From RGIG3701 sp030530205 (GTDB taxonomy: Bacteria > Planctomycetota > Planctomycetia > Pirellulales > Thermoguttaceae), in the NCBI GenBank assembly GCA_030530205.1, contig JAUMVK010000003.1, positions 124,001-188,000 of the forward strand: DNA of 64,000 nt. Direction: 5' to 3'. Both the position numbers and the translations under genes were made by a program. Below, piece by piece: positions 9,560 to 17,229 of this stretch (within the stretch, counting starts at the first letter, position 1; each line of letters opens with the position of its first letter). Below the pieces are notes generated by a model that made no database searches, was not told the DNA's origin, and worked only from the letters and a program-made list of their open reading frames with translations.

Positions 9560-9790
9560 TCAAATATTTTCCGCTTTTCGGTTTCGGGCAATCCATTCCT
9601 GAACATCTTCCCAACGAAAAAGGACCTTGCGCCCGACCTGAATCCACGGTAAACCCAACTTCATACGCATATTGTCAACGTGCCGAAGCGAGCAGTGAAA
9701 AAGTTTCGTTAAGTCTTCACGCGTCAACAGCTGCGGCGTTTTTTGTTCCGGGAAATTTTGCCTTAAATTTTGAGTGTTTTCCTGATTCAT
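9560..9790 (-). CDS. Excisionase-like helix-turn-helix protein
   Basis: A 76-residue protein with a MerR/AlpA-type winged helix (helix-turn-helix 17, excisionase family). The pattern LTREDLTKLFHCSLRHVDNM, followed by WIQVGRKVLFRWEDVQEWIA, is the standard layout of small Xis-like proteins in which a recognition helix precedes a K/R-VLFR wing. AAAGGAATTG just upstream of the ATG is a good ribosome site. Lying directly upstream of the integrase on the same strand, it probably sets the direction of recombination or represses the integrase. A role as a general DNA-binding regulator cannot be excluded. Confidence 0.85.
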   Translation of the reverse strand: MNQENTQNLRQNFPEQKTPQLLTREDLTKLFHCSLRHVDNMRMKLGLPWIQVGRKVLFRWEDVQEWIARNRKAENI

Positions 9791-10349
9791 TTTTTCAATT
9801 CCTTTCTAATCTTGAATCATTTCCGCCCAAAATGCACCGTGCAAATTGGGGAGAAAAAAGCCAACCCTCTTATGTCGGCAAAATTTTCAAATTCCCCTCT
9901 ATAAATCTCTGATTTTGAATGTCCTGGAACGCAAAAAAAGCCCTACGAATCTGTAGGGCTGCTGTATAACCCGAATCCGAGATTGTTGCGCCGTCCGGAC
10001 AAAAAAAGCCCTACGAATCTGTAGGGCTGCTGTATAGATAAAACGGCAAAAAAATAATTAAAAATCGGCCAAACCAATACAAATTTTACAAAAATCGGGA
10101 AAGTTGCCTTCCAGACCCTCGTCGAGGCCCTTTTTTATCCCCCCAAAAAGGGGACAGATCATTTCCTGAAATCCGGCCCTTGCAAGCCGGGAAAATTCAT
10201 CCGTCGGGCAGACTTTTTTGCCGCCAGCCGATGATAGATTCCTCATCGACTTTTTCTATTATAAAGGATTCTTCCTCCCGCGTCAAATCCCCCCGACACA
10301 AAAAAGGAAAAATCTCAAAAGACTGAAATTTTGAAAGAGGCCAGTCGGC
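9791..10349. other. Gap without a confident gene
   Basis: Apart from the two terminator hairpins this stretch holds only a weak 62-codon minus-strand frame (10058-10246) without a convincing ribosome site. It is AT-rich. No second copy of the tRNA 3' end was recognised. Confidence 0.5.
9931..10040 (-). terminator. Duplicated terminator hairpins
   Basis: The same roughly 35-base unit occurs at 9932-9967 and 10002-10036: an A-run, AGCCCTAC, a 6-base loop, GTAGGGCT, then GCTGTATA. On the minus strand the stem is followed by seven Ts. These are therefore two tandem intrinsic terminators that would stop leftward transcription before it reaches the excisionase gene. Confidence 0.75.
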
Positions 10350-10535
10350 CTATCGGTCGAAAATTGCCTCAACAACTAAACTCAAAATGAGAACTACTCC
10401 TGAAATGAGCCAATGGTAAGGGTTGAAAATATCGAAAGGCAGTCCTGGCGTTTCTATTATCGAGAACAACCTTGAGGCGGCTTCCCAGTTTGCAAAACAG
10501 GAGCAGCAGGTAAATAAACAGGTGATAGAATTCAT
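10350..10535 (-). CDS. Possible small membrane protein
   Basis: A 61-residue frame downstream of the nuclease-like gene on the same strand, 59 bases away. It has a hydrophobic C-terminal segment (WLISGVVLILSLVVEAIF) that could span the membrane, and three cysteines near the start. The ribosome site is weak (AGAG) and no family is recognised. Its position would suit an immunity or accessory protein for its neighbour, but this is speculation and the frame may not be expressed. Confidence 0.3.
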   Translation of the reverse strand: MNSITCLFTCCSCFANWEAASRLFSIIETPGLPFDIFNPYHWLISGVVLILSLVVEAIFDR

Positions 10536-10560
10536 TGAGATACTCTTTTGTTTCGGCAGA

Positions 10561-10584
10561 GACGACGCAGGATGCGTCGTCCCC
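10561..10584. repeat. REP-like palindrome (GACGACGC family)
   Basis: GACGACGCAGGATGCGTCGTC followed by CCC; GACGACGC pairs with GCGTCGTC. One of at least seven copies of the family in this window. Confidence 0.7.
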
Positions 10585-10594
10585 GCAAGTGTTT

Positions 10595-11797
10595 CTATTT
10601 TCCCCAGGCGTCCATCGCGGCACCGGCGCCTGCCGAGGCGGCTTTATCGCCCAGGAAGTACCCGCCAATTCCGCCGCAGATACCGCCGACCGCTCCACCG
10701 ATAGCTGTTCCAACAAGAGGAACCACACTTCCGATGGCCGCACCAGCCGCTGCGCCAGTCTCGGCACCAACCACCGCGCCGGTCATTCCGCCAGCCCATC
10801 CGGCGCCGTTCTGGACGTGGGATTTGACCCGTTCGTGGTTGGAAATCTGGCCGTTCTGATACATTTGTTCAGTCTGGTAGGCTTCATAACCACGGAACCC
10901 AACATCCGCCGCGACAGCCACGACCGCCGCGCCTTCGGCAACAGTACGAATCACCTGACCGGTCTGAGAAGCGGCCTCGCCTGTTTTGGAGGCGGTTTGG
11001 ACCGCGGATTTTGCCGCTCCGTAGCCTGAAGTGGTGTGGGGCGTCGAGGACGTGTACTTCGGTACGCTCAGATCGGTGCTATAGCTCGTGTGAGGCGTCG
11101 AGGACGTGTATTTCGGTACGCTCAGATCGGTGCTGTAGCTCGTGTGAGGCGTCGAGGACGTGTATTTCGGTACAGTGTAACCGCGCAGGGATTCCAGGGC
11201 GCTTTTTGCGAGGTTTTCGGCTTCCCACGTGCACTTGCTCATGCTTTCCCACACTGTTCGGGTCGGTGTCCCTTGAACGTGTTCTGTACGGATCACGTGT
11301 ACGCTGAGCTTCCCTTCAGAAGCGGCGTTCAGGACCGACCGTGCGGCCGCTTTTTCGACTTCCGTAGCGGTGTGATTTCCCAGAGTTTTCTCGGCGGCTT
11401 TGACGGCCCATTCCGGAGTACCCTGGGGATAGCCGTAGCCCCAATCCACGGTGCTGGAACCGCCCTTTGCCTCGACGACGTGGATCCTTCCGTCAGCGCT
11501 CTTCCAGACTTGATCGAATCCTTGTCTGTGGGCAGAAGTTTTGTACTCTTTCCCCAGTATCTTTGACCAGCCTTTTTCGCGGCAAACCCGATCGGCGCCG
11601 TCTTCACCGATTTGCTCAACGATGTCCAGCCTTCCCTGCATTTTCGCTTTCATCCATTGTTCGTGAAGGTTTTCGCCTTCCCACTCCTGGAAACATTCCG
11701 CAGTTTCCGCCACGTACTGGGCCAGAGCAGATTTCGCATTCCAGCAGCTGAACAGAGCCACGACAAACACAACAAACAAAGCAACCAGGTTTTTCAT
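10595..11797 (-). CDS. Secreted nuclease-like protein with glycine-zipper tail
   Basis: A 400-residue protein. Residues 1-26 are a signal peptide (cleavage after ALA). Residues 60-185 hold a PD-(D/E)XK-like pattern: Asp95 in GFDQVWKSADGR, and Glu109-x-Lys111 in VVEAKGG, followed by a YPQGTPEW element. This arrangement is seen in restriction-endonuclease-fold domains of polymorphic toxins and related proteins. Residues 209-255 are nearly perfect tandem repeats of the 18-residue unit VPKYTSSTPHTSYSTDLS (2.6 copies). Residues 331-390 are Gly/Ala-rich with GxxxG spacing, like glycine-zipper membrane-inserting regions. Nuclease activity is inference from motif order. It could be an exported effector, a bacteriocin-like protein or an envelope protein with a degenerate fold. 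It lies beside an integrase module. Confidence 0.6.
   Translation of the reverse strand: MKNLVALFVVFVVALFSCWNAKSALAQYVAETAECFQEWEGENLHEQWMKAKMQGRLDIVEQIGEDGADRVCREKGWSKILGKEYKTSAHRQGFDQVWKSADGRIHVVEAKGGSSTVDWGYGYPQGTPEWAVKAAEKTLGNHTATEVEKAAARSVLNAASEGKLSVHVIRTEHVQGTPTRTVWESMSKCTWEAENLAKSALESLRGYTVPKYTSSTPHTSYSTDLSVPKYTSSTPHTSYSTDLSVPKYTSSTPHTTSGYGAAKSAVQTASKTGEAASQTGQVIRTVAEGAAVVAVAADVGFRGYEAYQTEQMYQNGQISNHERVKSHVQNGAGWAGGMTGAVVGAETGAAAGAAIGSVVPLVGTAIGGAVGGICGGIGGYFLGDKAASAGAGAAMDAWGK
11030..11172 (-). repeat. 54-bp tandem repeats inside the nuclease-like gene
   Basis: Units beginning GTGTGxGGCGTCGAGGACGTG recur at 54-base steps with only a few substitutions, giving the 18-residue protein repeats. 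Near identity suggests recent expansion or homogenisation. Confidence 0.85.
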
Positions 11798-11889
11798 AGT
11801 TTTTTCTCCAAAAAGGTTGAATGAAAGGTGAATCTACTTTTTTAGACGAGCAGACAAAGAAATATCCCAAAAAAACTTAAAAAATTAAT

Positions 11890-11918
11890 TTGCCACCGTC
11901 TAAAAAGTGTGGTATTAA
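11890..11918 (+). promoter_or_regulatory. Candidate promoter for csrA
   Basis: TTGCCA at 11890-11895, a 17-base spacer, then TATTAA at 11913-11918. Confidence 0.5.
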
Positions 11919-11986
11919 TATAGTGAAGGACGTTAAAATTGATAAAATTGGTAAACTTGTTAAGTTTTATCAGGCAGGAGGCTTAA

Positions 11987-12235
11987 ATGCTTGTTCTATC
12001 GCGAAAACTGGATGAAAGTTTCATCATTGACGGTAACATTGAAGTCATTGTCACCGCAATCCAGGGGAATAAAGTCTCTTTAGGAATCTCAGCTCCCGAG
12101 GAAGTGAAAATTTTCCGAAAGGAACTTTGCTTGGGTCACGACGAGAAAATGCAGCCGAAAATCAAGTCCAGCTCCAATGCTTCGATGATCAAAAGGAACT
12201 GGGACATTTTGAGCGGTGTGCAGACACTGCGTTAA
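11987..12235 (+). CDS. csrA: Carbon storage regulator CsrA
   Basis: An 82-residue CsrA. The start MLVLSRKLDESFIID and the core VTAIQGNKVSLGISAPEEVKIFRKEL carry the conserved beta strands of the dimer, including the RNA-contacting LSRK and the IFRKEL strand. CsrA binds GGA motifs in mRNA leaders and controls translation, carbon storage, motility and biofilm choices. The C-terminal extension of about 25 residues is longer than in enterobacterial CsrA. A GGAGG ribosome site precedes the ATG. The GH16 gene follows after 10 bases, so the two are probably co-transcribed. Confidence 0.96.
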   Translation: MLVLSRKLDESFIIDGNIEVIVTAIQGNKVSLGISAPEEVKIFRKELCLGHDEKMQPKIKSSSNASMIKRNWDILSGVQTLR

Positions 12236-12245
12236 AGGGGGAATC

Positions 12246-13124
12246 ATGATGAGAAAATCACTGATTCTCTTGACGGTCGTTTTGGCTTTTCTGCGTCCGG
12301 CCTGGGCAGACTCTCCTGAGGAGAAAACTGCCCCGGAGAAACCGGGTTGGGAACTCGTTTTTGAGGATTGCTTTGACGGCGAGACGGTTTTGAGTCCTGA
12401 AAAATGGATCGACGCCTACCGTCCGGGACGCGGGGAGTATTACGCGATCAAATTGGGCAAAAAGAACGACTACGATGGTCGGAAAGCGAATTATGTGATC
12501 GAGGACGGAATCCTCAAAATCCGGGTCGATCGTGAGCTTCCGAAACGGAAAGACGTTCTGGCGCCGTGCGTCTCGTCGATTCAAACTTCACGCTGGACAT
12601 ACAATCCGGACACGGGGAAGTTTGGGACACGGGACACGTTCACGACGAAATACGGATGGTTTGAGATTCGCTGCCGGATGCCGAAAGGAAGCGGCTTGCA
12701 CAGTGCGTTCTGGCTCGTGCAGAAGGGCGCGTATCAACAGGAAATTTCGCCAGAGGGTAAGCGTGGGAAATTTGGCGACGGAGTTGTGGAAATAGATATT
12801 TTCGAGATGCTGGGCGCAAAAGTAGATGAGCGTGTAAACTACTTTAACGTTCACTTCACGGAAAATGGCCATTACAAGTACCGCTTTGACTTTGACTGCT
12901 CACAGGAATTCCATACGTGGGGAATGAACTGGGAGGAAGGAAGACTGACGTGGTATTTGGACGGCGAGAAGATCCGCACCTACGAGGGACCCACCCCGCA
13001 AAATGAAATGCTCATTCTGTTAGGTCTTTATCAGAATAGTGGCTGGACCGGGCCAATGGATCCCGAAATGCCGTACCCGCGGGATTTCGAGATCGACTGG
13101 ATCCGGGTGTGGAAGAAGAAGTGA
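12246..13124 (+). CDS. Secreted glycoside hydrolase family 16 enzyme
   Basis: A 292-residue protein. AGGGGGAATC precedes two adjacent ATGs (12246 and 12249); either gives a signal peptide ending near AWA. The GH16 jelly-roll is clear: WELVFEDCFDG near the start, YGWFEIRCRMPKGSG, and the catalytic signature E182-I-D184-I-F-E187 in which the two Glu act as nucleophile and acid/base. TWYLDGEKIRTY and a C-terminal FEIDWIRVWKK complete the family pattern. GH16 enzymes cut beta-1,3 or beta-1,4 bonds in laminarin, lichenan, agar, carrageenan or porphyran; the substrate is not decided here. The close link to csrA suggests post-transcriptional control. Confidence 0.92.
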   Translation: MMRKSLILLTVVLAFLRPAWADSPEEKTAPEKPGWELVFEDCFDGETVLSPEKWIDAYRPGRGEYYAIKLGKKNDYDGRKANYVIEDGILKIRVDRELPKRKDVLAPCVSSIQTSRWTYNPDTGKFGTRDTFTTKYGWFEIRCRMPKGSGLHSAFWLVQKGAYQQEISPEGKRGKFGDGVVEIDIFEMLGAKVDERVNYFNVHFTENGHYKYRFDFDCSQEFHTWGMNWEEGRLTWYLDGEKIRTYEGPTPQNEMLILLGLYQNSGWTGPMDPEMPYPRDFEIDWIRVWKKK

Positions 13125-13156
13125 ATTGAATGGAATCAGAAAGGCGTTCAGGAAGA

Positions 13157-13204
13157 ATCCGGGAAGAAATCATTTTTAATGGCTTCTTCCCGGATGTTTT
13201 TTTA
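13157..13204. terminator. Intrinsic terminator between GH16 and HtrA genes
   Basis: ATCCGGGAAGAA pairs with TTCTTCCCGGAT around a short loop, followed by a T-run at about 13196-13203. It ends the rightward csrA-GH16 transcript. Confidence 0.85.
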
Positions 13205-13227
13205 AACTCTTGAATTTAACGTAAAAC

Positions 13228-14364
13228 TCACTCGCCCTGTTCGAGTACGATCGGAACACGGAATTTCTTTCCATCCTGAAGGATCACCAGGTTTACCGTG
13301 TCGCCCGGCTTGAACGATTCGACGACGGTCAGAAGGTCATCCGGCGTTTCGACTTTTTCGTCGTTGATCCCGATGATGATCTGGGCCGAGGCTTTATCCA
13401 GCGTACGGTATTCGTAGATATAAGCCCCCTGACGGCGCTGCTTCGTAATGACGCGCGGACTGTTCAAACCTGCTTTTTCGGCCGGTCCACCCGCCTGTAC
13501 CCGCGTGATGAGAAGGCCCGAGTCGGTTTTCATGACCTGCTCAATGCCGAGGTTGGGGCGCACCACTTTACCGTTCTGGATGAGCTGTGGAAGCAGACGT
13601 GTGATCGTGTTCACAGGAATCGCGAAACCCACACCCGCGCTGTCACCAGACCGGCTCGCGATCGCCGTGTTCATCCCGATCACTTCACCGTAGGAATCGA
13701 GCAGGGGACCACCGGAGTTTCCCGGGTTGATGGCGGCGTCGATCTGGATCACCTGCTTGATCATACGGTTCTGACTCTGACTCGGGAGCGAACGGTTCAG
13801 ACTCGAAATGATGCCCGTCGAGAGCGTAAGCTCCAGACCGAACGGGTTTCCGATGGCGTAAACGCGCTGGCCGACTTTCAGCCTGGCGGAGTCACCAAAC
13901 GTGACCGGGAAAAGCTCGTCTTCCGGCGCTTTGATTTTCAGAACGGCCATATCGTTATTCGGATCGACCCCAATAAGCTGCGCGGAATAGGAGTTTCCAT
14001 TGAAAAGGGTCACATCGACCTGCGTGGCTCCGTTAATGACGTGGAAATTGGTCAGAATGTGGCCGTTTTTGTCAAGGACGGAGCCGCTTCCCTGACCCTG
14101 AGCGATGACTTCCTGCATGAAAAAGCCATTTTGCCGGCTTCGCGTGTCGATGTTCACCACGCTTCTGCTTGCGTTTTCATAAAGACGAATATTGGCTTTT
14201 TCTTCCGGTGTAAGGCCCGCGATATAATTCTCGTCCGTGACGGCTGTACGAGCGAGCGACTCGGACAGAAACGGTGTGTCGTAGCTAATCCAGTCGAGGC
14301 AGAAAATCGTCGTTAAGACCGTGGCGAAGATGATGAAAAGGAGCGAAATGGAAGATTTGGTCAT
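13228..14364 (-). CDS. HtrA/Deg-family periplasmic serine protease
   Basis: A 378-residue protein with one N-terminal hydrophobic segment (residues 7-22) acting as signal anchor or signal peptide. A trypsin-like domain has the catalytic triad His108 (LTNFHV), Asp138 (NNDMAVLKI) and Ser217 (GNSGGP). One PDZ domain at the C-terminus (about 265-370) includes DDLLTVVESFKPGD. The layout, one PDZ and a membrane anchor, matches DegS/DegP-type quality-control proteases that degrade misfolded envelope proteins. An extra basic insert (RVITKQRRQGAYIYEYRT) interrupts the PDZ. It stands alone between two terminator or repeat structures. Confidence 0.93.
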   Translation of the reverse strand: MTKSSISLLFIIFATVLTTIFCLDWISYDTPFLSESLARTAVTDENYIAGLTPEEKANIRLYENASRSVVNIDTRSRQNGFFMQEVIAQGQGSGSVLDKNGHILTNFHVINGATQVDVTLFNGNSYSAQLIGVDPNNDMAVLKIKAPEDELFPVTFGDSARLKVGQRVYAIGNPFGLELTLSTGIISSLNRSLPSQSQNRMIKQVIQIDAAINPGNSGGPLLDSYGEVIGMNTAIASRSGDSAGVGFAIPVNTITRLLPQLIQNGKVVRPNLGIEQVMKTDSGLLITRVQAGGPAEKAGLNSPRVITKQRRQGAYIYEYRTLDKASAQIIIGINDEKVETPDDLLTVVESFKPGDTVNLVILQDGKKFRVPIVLEQGE

Positions 14365-14387
14365 GATGTTAGTCCTTCGGAAAATTA

Positions 14388-14452
14388 TGGGGACGACGCT
14401 TCCAGTGTCGTTAAATGATTCGATTAATAACGACGCCGGAAGCGTCGTCCCC
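14388..14452. repeat. Paired REP-like palindromes
   Basis: GGGGACGACGCTTCCAGTGTCG and its inverted partner CGACGCCGGAAGCGTCGTCCCC face each other across a 19-base AT-rich spacer. The pair lies between two minus-strand genes. Confidence 0.8.
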
Positions 14453-14488
14453 TTAGGATAGATAAGGGAACGAGCGTTTTAGAATCTT

Positions 14489-16084
14489 TTACCCAACGTT
14501 CGGGCCCGGTCTGCGCTTCCTGTTCGGGGAATCGGGCATTCCAGGCAGAGGCTTGGAATTACCGCCGTTCGGTGCTGCGTCGCCCGGATTCTTTGAGCCT
14601 TCTTTATGGGATTTGTCCCGAATGTCGAAGCAGTAGAGCGTCCCGCCTTCACGCAGATACAGGTATCCGTTTGCGACGACCGGCGTAACGGCCAGACCCG
14701 GACGCATTTGCGGGATCTGCTCGGCGGTAACACGGCCGCGGATGATACACTTGTCACGTGAGGCTTCCAGAAGGACCAGCTCGCCCATCGATGTACGCAG
14801 ATAAATCAAACCTTCCGCGTACGTCATGGAGCCCATGCACTTCGGAACTTCCGGCGGGGCCACTTTTTTCTTTTTCTTCATTTTTCCGGCGGGCGCGATC
14901 GGGCCTGGTCCCTGCATTCCCATCGGAGGCATAATGATCTGAGCCATCAACGGACTGTTGACTGCCACGGATTCCGGAACCGGATCCAGGCTGGACGTTT
15001 TACGAGAGCTTCTCGATTTGGATTCATCGATCTCTTCCTCGAACGCCTCAGCAAAAAGGGATTTGTCGGTCCAGAGGACCTTGCCCGTTTTATAGTCGAA
15101 GCAGAAAAGGCCGTACTCATCGTTGCAGGCGTACACGCAGTCGTTGACCTTCAGCATTTCCCCGGCCGGGATTTTGAGTTTTTCATCAAACCAGACTTCG
15201 GTGGTTTTAAAAGCGTCGCCTTCTTTCTGAACCCAAATACAAGAGGTTCCAGCGGCACTGGAGGTCAAAAGCGTCTGACCGAACCAGATCGGAGCGACCG
15301 GGTTGTAGCCGCTTGCATGCGCAGAACCTTCATAACGCCAGCGGACCTGACCCTTTCCGCGGACTTTCACGCCGAAAAGGCCGTCGGCGGAGAAGGAAAC
15401 GTACTGGTGTTCACGTCCGAAAGAGGCTTTCATCATGGAAGTGTACCCGGCGCACATTCCGGCGTTGGCGATCCAGGCGTTGGCGCCCCAGTGACGATCC
15501 ACCGCGACCATGGAAGCGGCAGGACCACCCGGACAGACGATCGCCCATTTACCATCGATGTAAGGGGATTCGCAGTAGCCGCCCTGAGGCAGAACTCCGC
15601 CCATGGTCGTGACCATGTTACGGGTCCAGATAGGAGCGAGGTTTCCGGCCATCATCGCGACCAGGTTTCCACCAGAGCTTACCGCGTAAATACGATCTTT
15701 GTAAAAGGTCGGAGTGGAACGCTGCACGGGGAATTTGCTCTTTCCGCCGCCCGCTTTGCCGATCGGGGTGGCACGAATGGTTTTGCCCGTTTCGTTATCG
15801 ATCAGGAAGACGCACTCTGCGCCGCCCTTGGTCCCGACGGTGTAAACGAGATTTCCAACGACCGCCACGCCATTCATTGTCTGGCCGATCGTGGTGTTTT
15901 TCCAGCAGGGACTCGCGAACGTGTTTTCGTCCCAGGTTCTTAAAAGGCCGGTCTCGGAGGAAAGCCCGTTGCGGTTGGCTCCGCGCCAGCACGGCCAGTC
16001 AGCGGCCTGAACGACGCAAGCCGCGCAAACGAATACAACGAATAAAAAAGTGGAGACGAAGCCCCGAAGAGTTGGTTGATTCAC
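14489..16084 (-). CDS. PQQ-like beta-propeller secreted protein
   Basis: A 531-residue protein with a signal peptide (FVSTFLFVVFVCAACVVQA). The repeating blades are of the PQQ-binding-like type typical of planctomycete exported proteins: WPCWRGANRNGLSSE at the start, VYTVGTKGG and YCFDIRDKS near the end. It contains a lysine-rich, low-complexity insert (KMKKKKKVAPPEVP) at about residues 400-412 that breaks the propeller. The family includes quinoprotein dehydrogenases and BamB-like scaffolds. Most planctomycete members are uncharacterised, and no quinone-binding residues can be confirmed here. Monocistronic by position. Confidence 0.82.
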   Translation of the reverse strand: MNQPTLRGFVSTFLFVVFVCAACVVQAADWPCWRGANRNGLSSETGLLRTWDENTFASPCWKNTTIGQTMNGVAVVGNLVYTVGTKGGAECVFLIDNETGKTIRATPIGKAGGGKSKFPVQRSTPTFYKDRIYAVSSGGNLVAMMAGNLAPIWTRNMVTTMGGVLPQGGYCESPYIDGKWAIVCPGGPAASMVAVDRHWGANAWIANAGMCAGYTSMMKASFGREHQYVSFSADGLFGVKVRGKGQVRWRYEGSAHASGYNPVAPIWFGQTLLTSSAAGTSCIWVQKEGDAFKTTEVWFDEKLKIPAGEMLKVNDCVYACNDEYGLFCFDYKTGKVLWTDKSLFAEAFEEEIDESKSRSSRKTSSLDPVPESVAVNSPLMAQIIMPPMGMQGPGPIAPAGKMKKKKKVAPPEVPKCMGSMTYAEGLIYLRTSMGELVLLEASRDKCIIRGRVTAEQIPQMRPGLAVTPVVANGYLYLREGGTLYCFDIRDKSHKEGSKNPGDAAPNGGNSKPLPGMPDSPNRKRRPGPNVG

Positions 16085-16357
16085 AATTTGCTCCTTTTAA
16101 AAAGAGGGCCATAAAAGTCATTTTTTCTATTTTACTATTTCTTCCCAAGAAAATCCAGTGTACCCCCCCGAAAAAAGTCAAAAATTTTCAGATTTTTTTG
16201 AAGAAAAAGGAAACTTTCTCCTTTGCGCCCCCGATTGATTTTTTTTCAAAAAGGATTACAATATATTAAATAGGCAGAAACCCCTCTCAAATTAGTAGAG
16301 ATTCCCAAATTCATTCCAGGATTTGTTGAAGTGGCATATTTTAAGAAAGGATAAAAA
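16085..16357. other. Divergent intergenic region before thi4
   Basis: An AT-rich gap between divergent genes. TTGATT at about 16235 followed by TACAAT near 16258 could form a rightward promoter. No TPP (THI-box) riboswitch landmarks were recognised. Confidence 0.4.
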
Positions 16358-17143
16358 ATGTCTGCAATCGAAAATGTCATCTCTTCCGCAATTGTTCGTT
16401 CGTTCACCGATAAGCTGTTAAATCACCTGGAAGTTGACGTCGCGATGGTCGGCGCTGGTCCTTCCGCACTGGTCGCGGCCTTCTATCTGGCCAAAGCAGG
16501 CAAAAAAGTCGCCGTTTTCGAGCGCAAACTCGCTCCGGGCGGCGGAACGTGGGGCGGAGGAATGCTTTTCAATGAAGTCGTCGTTCAGTCCGACGCCACG
16601 GCCATCCTCGACGATCTGGGAATTACTTACCGCGAAATCGAAACGGCTCCGGGGTACTTTACGCTGGATTCGGTAGAAATGGCCTCGGCCCTGATTTACA
16701 GCGCGGTCCACGCGGGCGCCAAAATTTTCAATGCGATGAGCGTCGAGGACATCATTTTCAAGGGCGAAAAAGTCGGTGGTCTGGTCGTGAACTGGACGCC
16801 GGTCGAACGTCTTGGAATGCACGTGGACCCGCTGACGGTCGTGGCGAAAGCGGTCCTCGACGGGACGGGTCACCCGAGCGAGATCATGAACCTGGCGGTC
16901 AATAAAGCGCAGATCAAGCTCGACACGCCGACGGGCAAGATCCTCGGCGAGCGTCCGATGTGGGTCGATTCTGGTGAAGCCTCGACCATCGAAAACACGA
17001 AGGAGTACTTCCCCGGCCTGTTCGCCTGTGGCATGAGCGCGAATAACTGCATGGGCGGCTACCGCATGGGCCCGATTTTCGGCGGGATGCTTATGAGCGG
17101 CAAGAAAGTCGCGGGTCTGATCCAGGCCAGTCTTGAGAAATAA
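16358..17143 (+). CDS. thi4: Sulfide-dependent thiazole synthase Thi4
   Basis: A 261-residue protein of the Thi4 family, which converts NAD and glycine into the ADP-thiazole precursor of thiamine. The Rossmann nucleotide site is VGAGPSALVAAFYLAKAG (about residues 31-48) and GGGTWGGG follows. The C-terminal RMGPIFGGMLMSGKK is the family signature. At the position where suicidal plant and yeast enzymes use a Cys as sulfur donor, this protein has His155 (GMHVDPLT), as in methanogen enzymes that take free sulfide catalytically. AAAGGAT just before the ATG is the ribosome site. No other thiamine gene is adjacent. The same-strand GH2 gene begins 86 bases later, separated by a REP-like palindrome. 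Confidence 0.93.
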   Translation: MSAIENVISSAIVRSFTDKLLNHLEVDVAMVGAGPSALVAAFYLAKAGKKVAVFERKLAPGGGTWGGGMLFNEVVVQSDATAILDDLGITYREIETAPGYFTLDSVEMASALIYSAVHAGAKIFNAMSVEDIIFKGEKVGGLVVNWTPVERLGMHVDPLTVVAKAVLDGTGHPSEIMNLAVNKAQIKLDTPTGKILGERPMWVDSGEASTIENTKEYFPGLFACGMSANNCMGGYRMGPIFGGMLMSGKKVAGLIQASLEK

Positions 17144-17160
17144 ACGTTAATTTGTAATTA

Positions 17161-17186
17161 TGGGGACGACGTTTCCAGCGTCGTCT
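17161..17186. repeat. REP-like palindrome (GACGACGC family)
   Basis: GGGGACGACGTTTCCAGCGTCGTC, between thi4 and the GH2 gene. Confidence 0.7.
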
Positions 17187-17229
17187 CTGTCTAATAAGAT
17201 CCCCACCTTTTTTCTCTCCCAAACCAGCT

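Noticed and set aside
10058..10246. A 62-codon minus-strand frame in the integrase region
   Set aside because: No convincing ribosome site, composition or family.
9800..12000. Right attachment site duplicating the tRNA-Lys 3' end
   Set aside because: No matching stretch was recognised by eye; an alignment search would be needed to exclude a short or degenerate one.
16261..16357. TPP riboswitch ahead of thi4
   Set aside because: The conserved CTGAGA and ACCTGATCTGG-like landmarks were looked for and not seen.
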